DNA from: Scolanthus callimorphus
Taxonomy: Eukaryota > Cnidaria > Anthozoa > Actiniaria > Edwardsiidae
Assembly (NCBI GenBank): GCA_033964015.1
Contig: CM066919.1
Location: 28,487,459-28,551,458, forward strand
Length of the DNA: 64,000 nt
Direction: 5' to 3'
A program made the translations under genes and the position numbers. Position 1 is the stretch's first letter. Each line of letters begins with the position of its first letter. The notes below the pieces were generated by a model. It had not been told where the DNA came from. It saw nothing but the letters and a program-made list of their open reading frames with translations, and did no database searches. Shown one piece after another: positions 28,199-38,970 of this stretch.

Positions 28199-28400
28199 GG
28201 AAGTAGTGTAGCGGTTATCCAGGGGCGTAGCCAGGATTTGAGAAAGGGGGCTCATATCTGTACACATGTATGGTGCCCTTTCCCAGCTTACCTTGTTTTT
28301 CTCTAAATGTTTACAGTATTGTTCTTCTAAAAAAGGGGGGGTCACCCCTAGCTACGCCCCTGTTATCACGTCCTGGGTTCGATGCCCAGCGGAAACATTT
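28199..28400 (+). pseudogene. tRNA-Val-like pseudogene split by a hAT-like MITE
   Basis: 5' part at 28199-28219 (GAAGTAGTGTAGCGGTTATC) and 3' part at 28363-28400 (ACGTCCTGGGTTCGATGCCC then AGCGGAAAC) match the two ends of a tRNA-Val gene. The anticodon arm is missing. The interruption is a 143-bp inverted-repeat element. Confidence 0.6.
28220..28362. mobile_element. 143-bp hAT-like MITE
   Basis: Ends CAGGGGCGTAGCCAGG and its complement CTAGCTACGCCCCTG, a typical hAT-style terminus. TTATC is present on both sides (28215-28219 and 28363-28367); hAT elements usually give 8 bp, so this is either a shortened or a partly eroded duplication. Confidence 0.7.
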
Positions 28401-28634
28401 TTTTGGACCATGAAATTGCTTTCCCATGACATTCCAGTTCCAGTTTTCTTTCTTTACCATTTAGTCAGGATCAGCCTATCTATGCTGCACATGTGACTAC
28501 ATACTTAAGTTCGATACCGGCCATGTTGATTCGAACAGCTCTAGATGATCTCTTCCCGCCTCCCGTGAGAATAAGTAAGCTGTTAAGGAGAAACGCGGAT
28601 GTAGTCACATTTTACTCTTTAACCGGAAGTAGAA

Positions 28635-28675
28635 GTTTCCGTAGTGTAGTGGTTATCACGTGCGCCTCACACGCG
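28635..28675 (+). pseudogene. 5' half of a tRNA-Val (CAC) gene
   Basis: GTTTCCGTAGTGTAGTGGTT followed by ATCACG and an anticodon loop CCTCACA with anticodon CAC. The acceptor 5' strand, D-arm and anticodon arm are complete, but the sequence then runs into T-rich DNA with no T-arm, so no functional tRNA is encoded. Confidence 0.65.
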
Positions 28676-28852
28676 CATTTTTTTTGTCTTTTTTACCTTT
28701 TATTTATTTGTTATTTATATATTATACATTTATTTTTTTATTTTTTTATAGGGTTAACACTCAAATGTCAGCCTAGTGTAAGAACAATAATAAAAACCGT
28801 TGCATTCAATGAAACCCACCCTTCTTTCACACCCAGGAAAAAGAGGATACGG

Positions 28853-29268
28853 AATAGACCTTTCCGAAGTTTTTTCTTATTTCCACAGGAAGCAACGGAG
28901 AAACAATCCATCACTATAGCTGGATAGAGCAGCCTGAAATTAGTAAAATGCGAAAGTTTGAGAGGAAAATCTTTTGAAATAATGAAGAAATGGCAAGGTA
29001 AAGTTCGCGATTTTAATACCGATTCGTTCGGCAAACGAGAAATCTTGCATACCGATGATGCAAACTTTGGAGGCTTGGTCGCAAATCCTATTATACGAAC
29101 GTACACAAAATTCGAGAAATTTGCCAGGCTATTTCTTCGTTATTTCAGAAGATTTTCCTCTGAAACTTTCCAATTTTACTAATTTTGGGCTGCTCTTTCC
29201 AGCTATGGTGAGGGATTTTTTCTCCGTGGCCTCCTGTGGAAATAAGAAAAACTTCGGAAAGGTCTATT
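28853..29268. mobile_element. 416-bp element with inverted repeats of about 150 bp
   Basis: Outer ends AATAGACCTTTCCGAAGTTT and complement AAACTTCGGAAAGGTCTATT. The complementarity continues, with small gaps, through 28985 and 29107, leaving a short unpaired centre. No open frame with support and no clear target duplication. Confidence 0.7.
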
Positions 29269-30254
29269 GAAGGAAATCACGAAAGGACGTGACATTTTGA
29301 TGTAGGTACTTTGGTAGTTGATAAATCCATATGGTTATTTGTTCTGATAAGGCTTGAAGCTTGGAATGTTTCACTGCGTATGTATCGCTTTTCTACTTTA
29401 AAACCCTCTCGCAAAATATGGACCCCACTTTCGCTTGGCGTAGATAAATTGCCATGGAGTTCGAACAAATCGAATTTGAAAAGTACCTTGAAGAAGGTTG
29501 AAAAAAGTGACAAGAATCTCCACAGATTTGATTCACAGATCTAAGCCGCAAAGGCCCAAATACAAAAAGGATGCATCCCTCTGACGATTATCTTTATTCC
29601 CCTTTATTCCCCTATCCCGGATCCAAGTTAATCCAGAGAGGTATACGAACTTTTGTCTATTTTGCCGGCTAGAGTAATTCTAATTTCGGGCGATACATGT
29701 CAACTCAGACTTTCTCTCATATCGGACAAATTTTGTTCCAATCTCGTTCCCAGGGCCTCGAGGTTTCGAGCTGTTACTAGGCTCTGGTGTAGCAGGCCAC
29801 CATGAGGCCAATCTGATTGGCTCCTTGAACAATAGTTACCAGGGCAACCATGGAAAATAGTCCTAAAGTCCATCTGCCACCAGAACTTCCAACCAACAAC
29901 TACCAAAACGGAGGAGGCGATTTATTGTACACTTTTTCAACATTTGATACAAGTTTGTTCCTCATGTGTTGGAAAAAAAAATAAACAAATAAAACGCGCC
30001 ATGTTGAGCGATGTGAATAGGTTTCGCATACAATATTATTGAACGGCCATGAACGTGGCCCACTGCACGAGGCTCACATCGCAGAGTTGAACGATGTCAA
30101 CAAATGTTCTGGTTTGGCCTGATCCTTAGACCTGATCTATAGATAGCTATGAATGGTTTTTGTCTGTAAAGGGGATACGAGAGTTGCTCATTGTCATCAT
30201 CATTATCATCATTATTTATCTTCAAAATAATAATAATATAATTCCCTGAACCGC
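29269..30254. other. no gene seen
   Basis: Mixed noncoding DNA; short ATC/ATT-rich stretch near 30186-30230. Confidence 0.4.
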
Positions 30255-30323
30255 TAGTCTCCCGCAGCCGTTACTTTGTTTCCGTCACGCAACGTCTCCC
30301 AAGTAACGGCTGCGGGGAGACTA
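30255..30323. repeat. 69-bp hairpin repeat
   Basis: Arms TAGTCTCCCGCAGCCGTTAC and complement at 30302-30323 differ by one inserted G; loop of about 26 bases. Same size as the foldback at 25735 but unrelated sequence. Confidence 0.6.
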
Positions 30324-31397
30324 CTGACCCGCAGGTAGCATAAAATTATGAAGAAAAACTAGCTGTTTCAATTGAAAGTAAAATGCTGCGAGCGCGATTT
30401 TACAATCTACATGCCTTGGTATACACTTATTCATGACTGTAAGCGGCTTCTTCTTGTTGGGGTAGAGATGCTATATTCTCGTTGATTGACTGTTGCCTAT
30501 TGTTTTACTGCATTTTGGGCCTTTCAAGTAGAAGAAACCATTGCCACAAAGGTGAGACACTTTTGCTTTGGCAAACAGCTTAACCGAGGAATTTGGGAAT
30601 TACAATAAACATTTGTATAACGACTGTAGAGCTGTTAGCAATAATTGCATTTCACTGCAGGTCTTCAGCTTTTTCGAACACCAGACAATCGGATAATCTG
30701 ATGCACTTTGGCACGCGACTGCAACTGCATATAAACAAACACTGAATAAAACCCAACTTAATCGTGAAAATAGCGCTTCTCTTGCAAAGCACAACACAGA
30801 TAGCTAAAATAAACGTATAGCTCATCGTTGTGAGCATTTATTTGGTCTCAGATGTACCTTAAAAGGCAGTGAAATGCAGTAAAACCCGGCATATTACAAA
30901 AGCGGATGTTTCGCCGGACGATATCAGAAGATCTCATGGGTGAGTGCTATTTCCTGTCTACATCCCCCATCGCAAAATGTGTCGTCGTGATTGTGAGGCT
31001 CAAAAGCCGTACGTCCAGCCCGTTGAAGCGACCTCGAATAAAATCGTGTTATGCAAATCGCACCCGGCTGCAAATCTCGTCCTTTCGTAGCGAATCATTC
31101 TTCGTAGCGAATATGTTGCTGCTCCTAACGTCGCAGCAATTATAAGGGATTGGCATTGTGAAAACACGCAATTTCGAAACATTAGGACTGTAACTTGGAC
31201 CCGAGATAGGGGGATAAAGAGAAATAAATTATGCACTCTTGTTTTCCTATTCACCATATTATCCCTGGTAGAGAGATGACTTCGTATTGCTTGCGTATGC
31301 CATTATGTATGCTTTCCCGCCTATAGCCGAACTTTAACGTGGTTAGGTTACGCCTTGTCTTTTCCATAATGTTAACCACAGTTGTACAATTAACTGA
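30324..31397. other. no gene seen
   Basis: Short unsupported frames on both strands only. Confidence 0.4.
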
Positions 31398-31413
31398 TAC
31401 CTTATTGGTACTT

Positions 31414-32250
31414 ATAGATAGATAGATAGATGGTTTATTAAAAACTACATTGCAGCTTTAGGGCTGAATTAAGCAATTTTTACAATATATTAAAAACAAT
31501 TTGAATAAGACTATTTACATATATATAAATACTAAATAATAATAAGGAATATGAATAATAAAAGTTAAAACACTATGATCTCTTTAAAACCCATTTCTAC
31601 CTGCAGTCGATAAATTACCTATGTTTGAAACGAATTTCGGGCCATTGCGAACACGAAGGTGTTTTTGGTTCTGTTTGTTTTTAAATTAGGGAGGGAAAAA
31701 GGGCGATGGTTGCGGAGATTATATCTTGATTCGTTTTTTGGTGGCAGCAAGCTGTTCAGCTTGTGATCAGTCTCAGAGCAAATCTCGTCGAACAGCTTAC
31801 TGCACAGTTGGCTATGGTGCTCAGTAATAGGTGTGATGCCCAAAAAACTGCAAGCACTAATGTAGCTCGTGCGGGGCAATATTATCGATAGCGCCCTTTT
31901 CTCGATACGCACAAACTCATCTTTTAGGTACTGCGGCAGGGCGTTATAGAAAACTGGCACAGCATAGTCCACACACGAACGAACACAGGCTTTATAGAAA
32001 AGAACTAAGTCTGAAGGAGGCAGTCTAGCTCTTTTAAGTTGAACAAGGAAATACAATTTCTTGCTAGCCTTCTTTACTGCCTCCTCCACATGAGCGTTCC
32101 ACGTCAGGTTGTCACTAATAGTTAACCCTAATAATTTGACATTTTTGACAACCTCGAGTGCTTTGCCATCGATAGTTATAGCATCAAAGCGTTCGGGTTC
32201 GCGAGCAAACGAAATTCTCATTTCTTTGCACTTATCAGGGCACTTAATTT
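31414..32250 (-). pseudogene. 5'-truncated LINE, C-terminal reverse-transcriptase end
   Basis: The minus-strand frame contains DKCKEMRISFAR, KLLGLTISDNLTWNAHV, FYKACVRSCVDYAVPVFYNA and IEKRALSIILP, the conserved end of reverse transcriptases of jockey/CR1/L2-like non-LTR retrotransposons. It starts abruptly after the catalytic part and ends at an intact stop (31619). The 3' tail on the minus strand finishes in (TCTA)n at 31414-31430. The frame is intact, so the copy is fairly recent. Confidence 0.8.
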
Positions 32251-32445
32251 CGCGAAAAAAGATCGCCATATTTCGCGGGTCTTTATTTTCGCGATTTTGG
32301 TGCAAAATTATTTTCTTAGGAAATTAATTTTCGCGAAAATGAAACAAAAAACATTTTCTTTTACACTCTTATTGCTGAAAATCATCAACTCATAAAAAAA
32401 CAATCTATAGAAACCGCATCGTGTACCATAGGCATAGTTAGGGAC

Positions 32446-33583
32446 CGGTCATTATTTAAGTCGGAGGAGAAAATGGGGGGCCCTGAAATGTTTTAAGCGA
32501 ACACGAGGGGGGTCTTGAAAGGCGAAAATGGCAGTTAAGGGGGGTCTTGAGAAACAATTATTTTGTCTATATCAGCAAAAAGTCTAAAAAAATTTCGGCT
32601 CGCGCTTCGCGCTCGCCATCTTCTCAATCTTAACACCCCTGATCATTTTATAAGAGACCCTGATACTGGCTTCAGAAAAGAGGGTGAGGTAGGAGGTTTT
32701 AGTGACTTGCCATGATGAGAGACCTTATGTTAGGCTTGGAAAATGGGGTTGGAGTCACTGGGACTGGGATTGGCCAATATAGAAATGGGAAAAATGTTAA
32801 GAAAGGTCAATTTGCCTTTAACTGAACCAACAATCAATTGTCAATGTCTGTAAAGAGTGGCTTTAAAAAAATGTGAACTGCTTTTACAATTTTGCCCTAC
32901 GACTGCAATACAAACACTCTGTACACATGTCTAAAAGTCACTTTTTAACGCTGGGATTTCCCCTGATCATTTTATAAGAGACCCTGATACTGGCTTCAGA
33001 AAAGAGGGTGAGGTAGGAGGTTTTAGTGACTTGCCATGATGAGAGACCTTATGTTAGGCTTGGAAAATGGGGTTGGAGTCACTGGGACTGGGATTTGGCC
33101 AATATAGAAATGGGAAAAATGTTAAGAAAGGTCAATTTGCCTTTAACTGAACCAACAATCAATTGTCAATGTCTGTAAAGAGTGGCTTTAAAAAAATGTG
33201 AACTGCTTTTACAATTTTGCCCTACGACTGCAATACAAACACTCTGTACACATGTCTAAAAGTCACTTTTTAACGCTGGGATTTTGAAAACTTTGACTGG
33301 GATTTCTGTGAAAAACTAACAAAAACAAAAACAAAACTTCAGGACTGGGATCTTACGAAACTTTTACACTGAGAAATGGGATTTGAACCCCCTTCATGAC
33401 CTGTTTCAATCATTTTGACTGACATGGGTGGAGGGGAAGGGGGTCCTGAAATGTTTCAGTCCATCAGAGGGGGGCTCCCGAAAACAATCAATGCTATCAG
33501 GTGGGGTTCTTGAAATTTTTTGGATCACAAGTATTTTCTCCTCCACCCCCCTCTCCGACATAAATAATGACCGGTCCCTTAAA
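32446..33583. mobile_element. TIR element with ends AGGGACCGGTCATTATTTA
   Basis: The left end 32446 onward (AGGGACCGGTCATTATTTA, then GTCGGAG) is inverted at 33558-33583. G-rich and C-rich subterminal stretches (GGGGGGTCTTGA; CCACCCCCCTC) are also complementary. A 324-bp tandem duplication occupies its middle. A fragment beginning AGGGACCGACCATTTAACT at about 45909 looks related. Confidence 0.65.
32637..33285. repeat. tandem duplication, 324-bp unit
   Basis: Copy 1 32637-32960 and copy 2 32961-33285. They look identical except for one extra T in copy 2 (GGGATTTGGCC against GGGATTGGCC). Very recent, or an assembly artefact. Confidence 0.9.
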
Positions 33584-33907
33584 TACATCATCCTTACGCT
33601 TAACGTTCTTTGTAATTGTATAATACATATTTTCGTTGTTTCCGTGAATTCTTCATAAAATTGAGAAAACAAAGAAATATAGGCAGGTATTAAATTTCGC
33701 GACACTAAAGTTCGCGGAAATGTTTTTTCGCGTCGCTTTAAATTCGCGATTTTTTTAAAATCGCGCCAATCGCGAAATTAAAGCGACGCGAAAACTAGTA
33801 CCAATAAGGTATTTGCAAACTCGAACTCGAGCTCCGCTTTTAGACAGTGCCTAAATCTATGAAATTACAAAATATCGAAGAACATTAAAATTAAACAAAT
33901 CAAAACA

Positions 33908-34150
33908 GGACCATACTTCCAGATAGAAAGCTGAAGCGTCGTGTGGCGACCGTGGGTACGGTTCTTACGCGCCCACGCCACGCCCTGACAGTCGCTATTG
34001 CTCATTAGCGGTCCCATACCTAAGGGTGAGGGAACGCCCGGCCACCGGATCCCATAGATAGACGCCCCTTGTACGAGTAGTGAACAATTAACATATCACT
34101 ACATGCGCCAACATATTTAGTTTACCCCTGACATCCATGTGGGGCACTTT
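33908..34150 (-). repeat. dispersed repeat, copy B
   Basis: Inverted relative of 26210-26495; see shared blocks there. Ends near GGACCATACTTCC on the left. Confidence 0.65.
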
Positions 34151-34385
34151 CAACTGACGCATGCGCAGAAAATTCGCTATTTTTGTCGTTCCTACATTCA
34201 TCAGTGATCCCCGATTAGTCGTGTTAAAATTTTGGGTTGAATTGTTCTGAAATATTGAGTCAGAAATAACTGTATTCAGTGTTTGTTTTTTGCCGGAATG
34301 AAATTTGTGTTAGCGGAATGGCGGGAAAATCCCCGTAGCAGGATCACGGTGTGTACGTGCGTAACTGATAAATGGTTGCTTGTAT

Positions 34386-34542
34386 CACAGGGAATTTCTG
34401 CAGAAACCTATTAATGGGAAAGCTTATTTTCCCATGGTAGAAGTATGGGAAGTGTCCAGATTGCCCATGGCTATCCATTGTTATCCATGGGAAATCCGAA
34501 CACTTCCTATACTTCTACCATGGGAAAATCAGCTTCCCTGTG
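34386..34542. mobile_element. 157-bp hairpin element, CACAGGGAA family copy 2
   Basis: Starts CACAGGGAATTTCTGCAG and ends AGCTTCCCTGTG; internal palindrome CCATGGTAGAAGTATGGGAA with its complement. AT flanks both sides, a possible 2-bp duplication. Copy 1 is at 9276-9391. Confidence 0.65.
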
Positions 34543-36603
34543 ATGCATGCCTCCTCTCCCCCGTTCGCTTTCCCTCGACCTTCCTGACCGAATGTAATCT
34601 GCAGGAGCTGTCAACGACTTCAAATCTCGATCCAAGCTTGATAAAGTTGCACAACGAAAACTTCGATTATCCTCCAAGACAGTTGGTTTGCAAAAAAAAA
34701 TGGCTTATCTAGGATGCGAGAATTGATGTCAACCATGTGTAGCTATTGTAGCGATCACAAGCCAATGGAGACCTCGGAGGAATTCATGTTATCGGGCAAA
34801 AACAAAAACGAAGGAAGGTTTGTAACGAGACGGAGACGAGATAGATCGACAAACAAAACAAAAGACGCTATGCGTCCCGGGGTAGTTTTCCATTGAAGAA
34901 AGACGAATGCCGTCGCATAACTGAAGTATTCGTGCATGTGAAAGATTAAACAAGAAATTTAAAAACTATATTATCTAGGTATTTACATTTTAGAGCTACT
35001 TAGAAATAGCTTTTACTATAACTACATTCTAGGAAGGGAGTCATGAATTTGACGCCATGGAAAGTATGAACAAAATGCAACCTTAGAAGATCATATCTCG
35101 GAAAGTCATTTGAGCGTTATCGTATCCTCGAATAGAGTATTGGATATCACAGAAAATGCTTCGGAGTTGTTTTTACAATTCCTTTACAAACATGCCATCG
35201 CTAGGTTCCTTGAATTCGCATGATTTAACAGCGATAAAGAGAAAACAGAAGAGGCTTTCGGTACTTAGTTAACGCAAGTTTTTCACTATCAATTAAAAAG
35301 TTAATAAACTGTCTAACTATCAAAACCATGATGAAGTTTAACTATGACATAGCATAGAGAGAAATGGTTTTCATGTTGACATATAATTGGCCTTATTAGC
35401 GTAGATAGCCAGTTAAAATTCACAAAAAACTCCCATATTCATGGCTTCTGACTGGATTGTTATCAAATTCGGTAGTGTTTACCTTAATTTCCGTCTTTGG
35501 GTACGATTACCACGAATGTTTTTCACGCCACGGGGCTGAGAATACCTCGCGAAATAGCCACGATTCACCGATGCCAAGCAACTCGAATGTTGAGCCGTGT
35601 ATTACACTCTAGTCAATATTCAATAATTAGCATACACTCGGTTCTCTCGGGCTTAGCAAGCGTCACAAACCATTATGTAGAGCCACGACGTTGAAGCCCT
35701 CGCCAAGAACTGGAGAGTGTAATCAAGTCAAGAGAACGCTTGGAAGCTAAACATCTTTGCACGATTCCAGCGCTGATAACAAACTCCAAATTCCTCGGAT
35801 AAATCCAGGTATCGGAGGATCAAGATAAGAGCGTGACAAGGTTCTTTCAGTACAGGGCGGAGCCAAAGCACTATGACTAAGGGGTCGAGATATGCCAAGT
35901 ACTCAGAAACTGGATTAAATTCTCAAGGTTCTGAAGGTGAGCGGTGTTTTCAAGTGACCACTTAGAGTGCAATTAATAGTGGAAGAACTGTATAAAAACA
36001 CGAGTTGCACTATTGTTTGAATGTCAGTCTGGTTGCAAAGGAACTCAGCAAACATGGAACTGTCACATGCAAACAATACGCGTCTTAGAACGCTTTCTAT
36101 TTTAATCTAAAGCGATATTATGAAAACGAGAAGGCAAAAATGTTAATCTTGTTTGTAACTAGAATATATTATCTTTTCCTATGTGTTATAACTATGAAAA
36201 CTTTAGCGCAATTGTTTAGCCTATTTCCCAGTACTGTCATATTCTTCTTCTTTTTTCAGTTCGTTTATATCGTTTTTCCGTAGTACAAATAAATTGTTGT
36301 TGTGTTGTTGTTGTTGCTGTTATTAGTTATGTATTTATGTAAAGTTGAGCCTCTAGTTTGGAGAGTGTGCGTCGCGGCATTGGCATGAAAGGGCACCAGG
36401 AAGAAAACAATACAGGTCCTTTAAATATAATTATTGTGTAAAAGTATGATAAGTGTTTGTCTCCTACTAGTTGGAGGGATATTTTGTCATTATCGTCACG
36501 CGATGAGTTGAGCGTGACCGAGTGTCACTCTACGCGCCCCGTGACAAAATGCGCCCGATCGCGTGCCAAAACAAGTTACACTGAAATTTAGATAGAGCAC
36601 ATT
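34543..36603. other. no gene seen
   Basis: Noncoding; (GTT)n-like stretch near 36296-36320. Frames up to about 110 codons have no domain and cross repeats. Confidence 0.4.
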
Positions 36604-36748
36604 TTGACTGTGAAAAGTGTGCCGCGCCGCGACCGTGACCGAGCTGCGATTTCATTCCGCATGTACAAGCTTCTGCAGCAGGCCAGGTTCCGTGCCGCGC
36701 GCGACCTGCGACAGTACCGCGCCGTGTCACGGCACTTTTCACAGTCAT
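36604..36748. repeat. 145-bp inverted-repeat element
   Basis: Arms TGACTGTGAAAAGTG and CACTTTTCACAGTCA bound a GC-rich centre (GCCGCGCCGCGACCG; GCCGCGCGCGACC). No target duplication was found. The frames crossing it are by-products. Confidence 0.6.
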
Positions 36749-38549
36749 ACGAAATCTGCTCTAGAAAGAACAAGCTAGTCGCTTCTGGACTGGATTGGAA
36801 ATCAAATATTTTTTTGCAAGTAAAGGGGGTTGTACCTACCCACCCGTTTTTTCAATGCCCATTTTCTCCATGCTCAAATAAGGGGTGTTGGATTTTATTG
36901 CATGGATGCGTTGCTCGCACTATAAAGAAGACGGTGCTGAGCCTATCGTTTGTATTAATTTATTATTTTACGAGATATTTGCATTTAAAAATGGCCATTT
37001 TTCCTAAAAGAAGGTTGGTTGCGGCATACACCACCCCATCGGGTCCCATTCGAGTACAGATGTTTTGACCACTTCCCTTAGAGCAACAAGCGCATAGAAT
37101 ATAAAGTAACCCCGAAAACAACAGCACTGCTGAGGTGGAGGTGTAGCTCTGCGGTTTGTCTACGGTGTATTATAAGGATGAACATATAAACATGGTCTTT
37201 GATGTATTTCAATTTACCGCAATCATTTAGATTTGGATTCCGTTTGTGATTGGCTGACGCGAAGCCATCTTTTTAAACAAGCCTTTGGAATAATCTAAAA
37301 AAATCTAATAGAAAATGTTTTCTTTTACCAAGAATGAAAAATAAAAATAGAACTAAAAAAAAACATCTATTGTAGAGGATCGAATCGAGAAAGTCGAAAG
37401 CTTACTACGGAGAATCCGTATAAATGTTCTACCGTTTTCGGTTCTGCTTTTTTCACTCCAAGTCTGACTTGAAATTCTAGCTTATCATTTTCAATTAAAG
37501 TTTCAAGTAGAGATCTCTTTTTTATTGAAAATCTCTAATATATAGCTTTTTTATAAATGATAAAATAGACTGTAGTCAGTTGCATGACTATACATAATGA
37601 CGTCACAGCTCTTGTAACATTGGTCACGAGAGAACTTTATACTATGTGACCCTATGTGACTATAAACTCGTAAAGCTCATACACTATGATATACACTGAT
37701 AGAAACCTCGTTATTTACGATATACAACTAGTCCTTAGAATTTCCATCTAAACGAAAGTTCTTATAAAACGAAACCCAAACATCATTGAAACATAACTTA
37801 TATCGCATTATTTATATTATTGCTGCTATAAACACTAAATAGCATCGAAACTTCTACAATGTTTCAGTTTGTTAACAACCATAAATACTTGCTAAGCATT
37901 TCCGATTATTACTAGAATAGTTTTGGTGGATTGTAGCGTACCTTAATTTATCCATTGCAGCGAGGATGTAGGCCAAGCTTGTTAGCATTCACTTGCTATT
38001 TGAATACAGCTGTCAGTACAGAACACATGGACCGTTACGTGTTCATGAGTGGTGTGTGGCTTATCCATCAATTGTGGGTTACAAGGAATGCCCTGAAGCG
38101 ATACAGAAGCGCGTGTAGTTAATGTTCTGGATGAAACATGAAGAACCTCTCGCGCGCGAGCAATAAAATACAATTATATAATTGACCATTTAAACTAAAT
38201 GAAGCACATTCACTTTTATACAATATACTAACTTGATTACTTTTTTATAAAAAAAAATATTGGTTTTCAATTATAAAAACACATCAATAAGGAAATGAAA
38301 TCCAATTGAAATATTTGAATTTACAGAATGGCGACTTTTCATTTCAAATTATTCTAATTCAGCTAATGTCTGATTTTTTACATTCCAGTTTTCATTTTTG
38401 CATGTGATTATCAAAAATTGGTAAAGTAGTCAGTGACAACATCTATGGATTTAAGTGATTTTAGGTGGGCTATTTGAAGTTATATTATTATTGTTATTGT
38501 TCAAAACCTTTTGATCTACACTCTACTTATATTTTATATTAAAACAATC
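36749..38549. other. no gene seen; AT-rich
   Basis: Very AT-rich, especially 37260-37560 and 38160-38420. No supported coding. Confidence 0.45.
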
Positions 38550-38837
38550 CAAATCAATAGTCTCTTTCGAGTGAATCCTGGAGCATGCATGTTTTCGACT
38601 CAAAGCAATCATTTTGGGCCAAAGTGCACTATCAACCATTACAGAAGGTATGCTGAGACATCACCAGTGGCGGCCCATTTCAATCCCACCAACGCAGGAC
38701 ATACCCTAGACGATCTGGCGATAAAATGCATCAAAAAAGTTTCGAAGACGGAAGATCTCTTGTCAGTTGAGGGCTACTGGATTGAGAAGCTCAAGACAAT
38801 GGCCCCTGATGGCCTCAACCTGCGAGAAGAACTCTAA
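38550..38837 (+). pseudogene. Penelope-like element remnant, GIY-YIG endonuclease end
   Basis: The frame ending at 38837 contains AAHFNPTNAGHTLDDLAIKC and EGYWIEKLKTMAPDGLN. That is the conserved tail of the GIY-YIG endonuclease domain at the C-terminus of Penelope-like retroelements. The reverse transcriptase is absent, so this is a 5'-truncated copy. Its 3' flank holds CG-rich repeats (38852-38885) and the hammerhead-like motif at 38930-38969. Confidence 0.7.
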
Positions 38838-38929
38838 TTTCTATTATAATTACACGCGCGCGCTCTATTTCCATATCGCGCGCGCCTCATAGTTTATACG
38901 CGTGACTATTTGTAACCGTTTTTGTAACC

Positions 38930-38969
38930 GCCCTGATGAAGGACAGAATTAAATGTCCGAAACGTTGGC
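38930..38969 (+). ncRNA. hammerhead-ribozyme-like motif in Penelope-like 3' region
   Basis: In order: stem I 5' strand GCC (38930-38932), core CTGATGA (38933-38939), stem II GGACA/TGTCC (38941-38945 with 38954-38958, loop GAATTAAA), core GAAA (38959-38962), a two-base-pair stem III made from ACGT (38962-38965), cleavable T at 38966, stem I 3' strand GGC (38967-38969). All conserved core residues of a type I hammerhead are present. The palindromic stem III with no loop implies activity as a dimer, as described for hammerheads of Penelope-like elements. Confidence 0.6.
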
Positions 38970-38970
38970 T

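Larger units (their letters stand above)
31398..33812. mobile_element. nested repeat block bounded by TACCTTATTGGTAC inverted ends
   Basis: Left end TACCTTATTGGTAC at about 31398-31411; right end GTACCAATAAGGTA at about 33799-33812. Just inside both ends lie unusual TTCGCG/CGCGAAA-rich sequences (32220-32335 and 33690-33795), the right of which is itself a hairpin. A truncated LINE and a second inverted-repeat element are nested within. Best read as an old MITE-like element enlarged by later insertions. Confidence 0.5.

Noticed and set aside
36604..37068. 154-codon plus-strand frame
   Set aside because: Begins inside an inverted-repeat element and has no recognisable domain.
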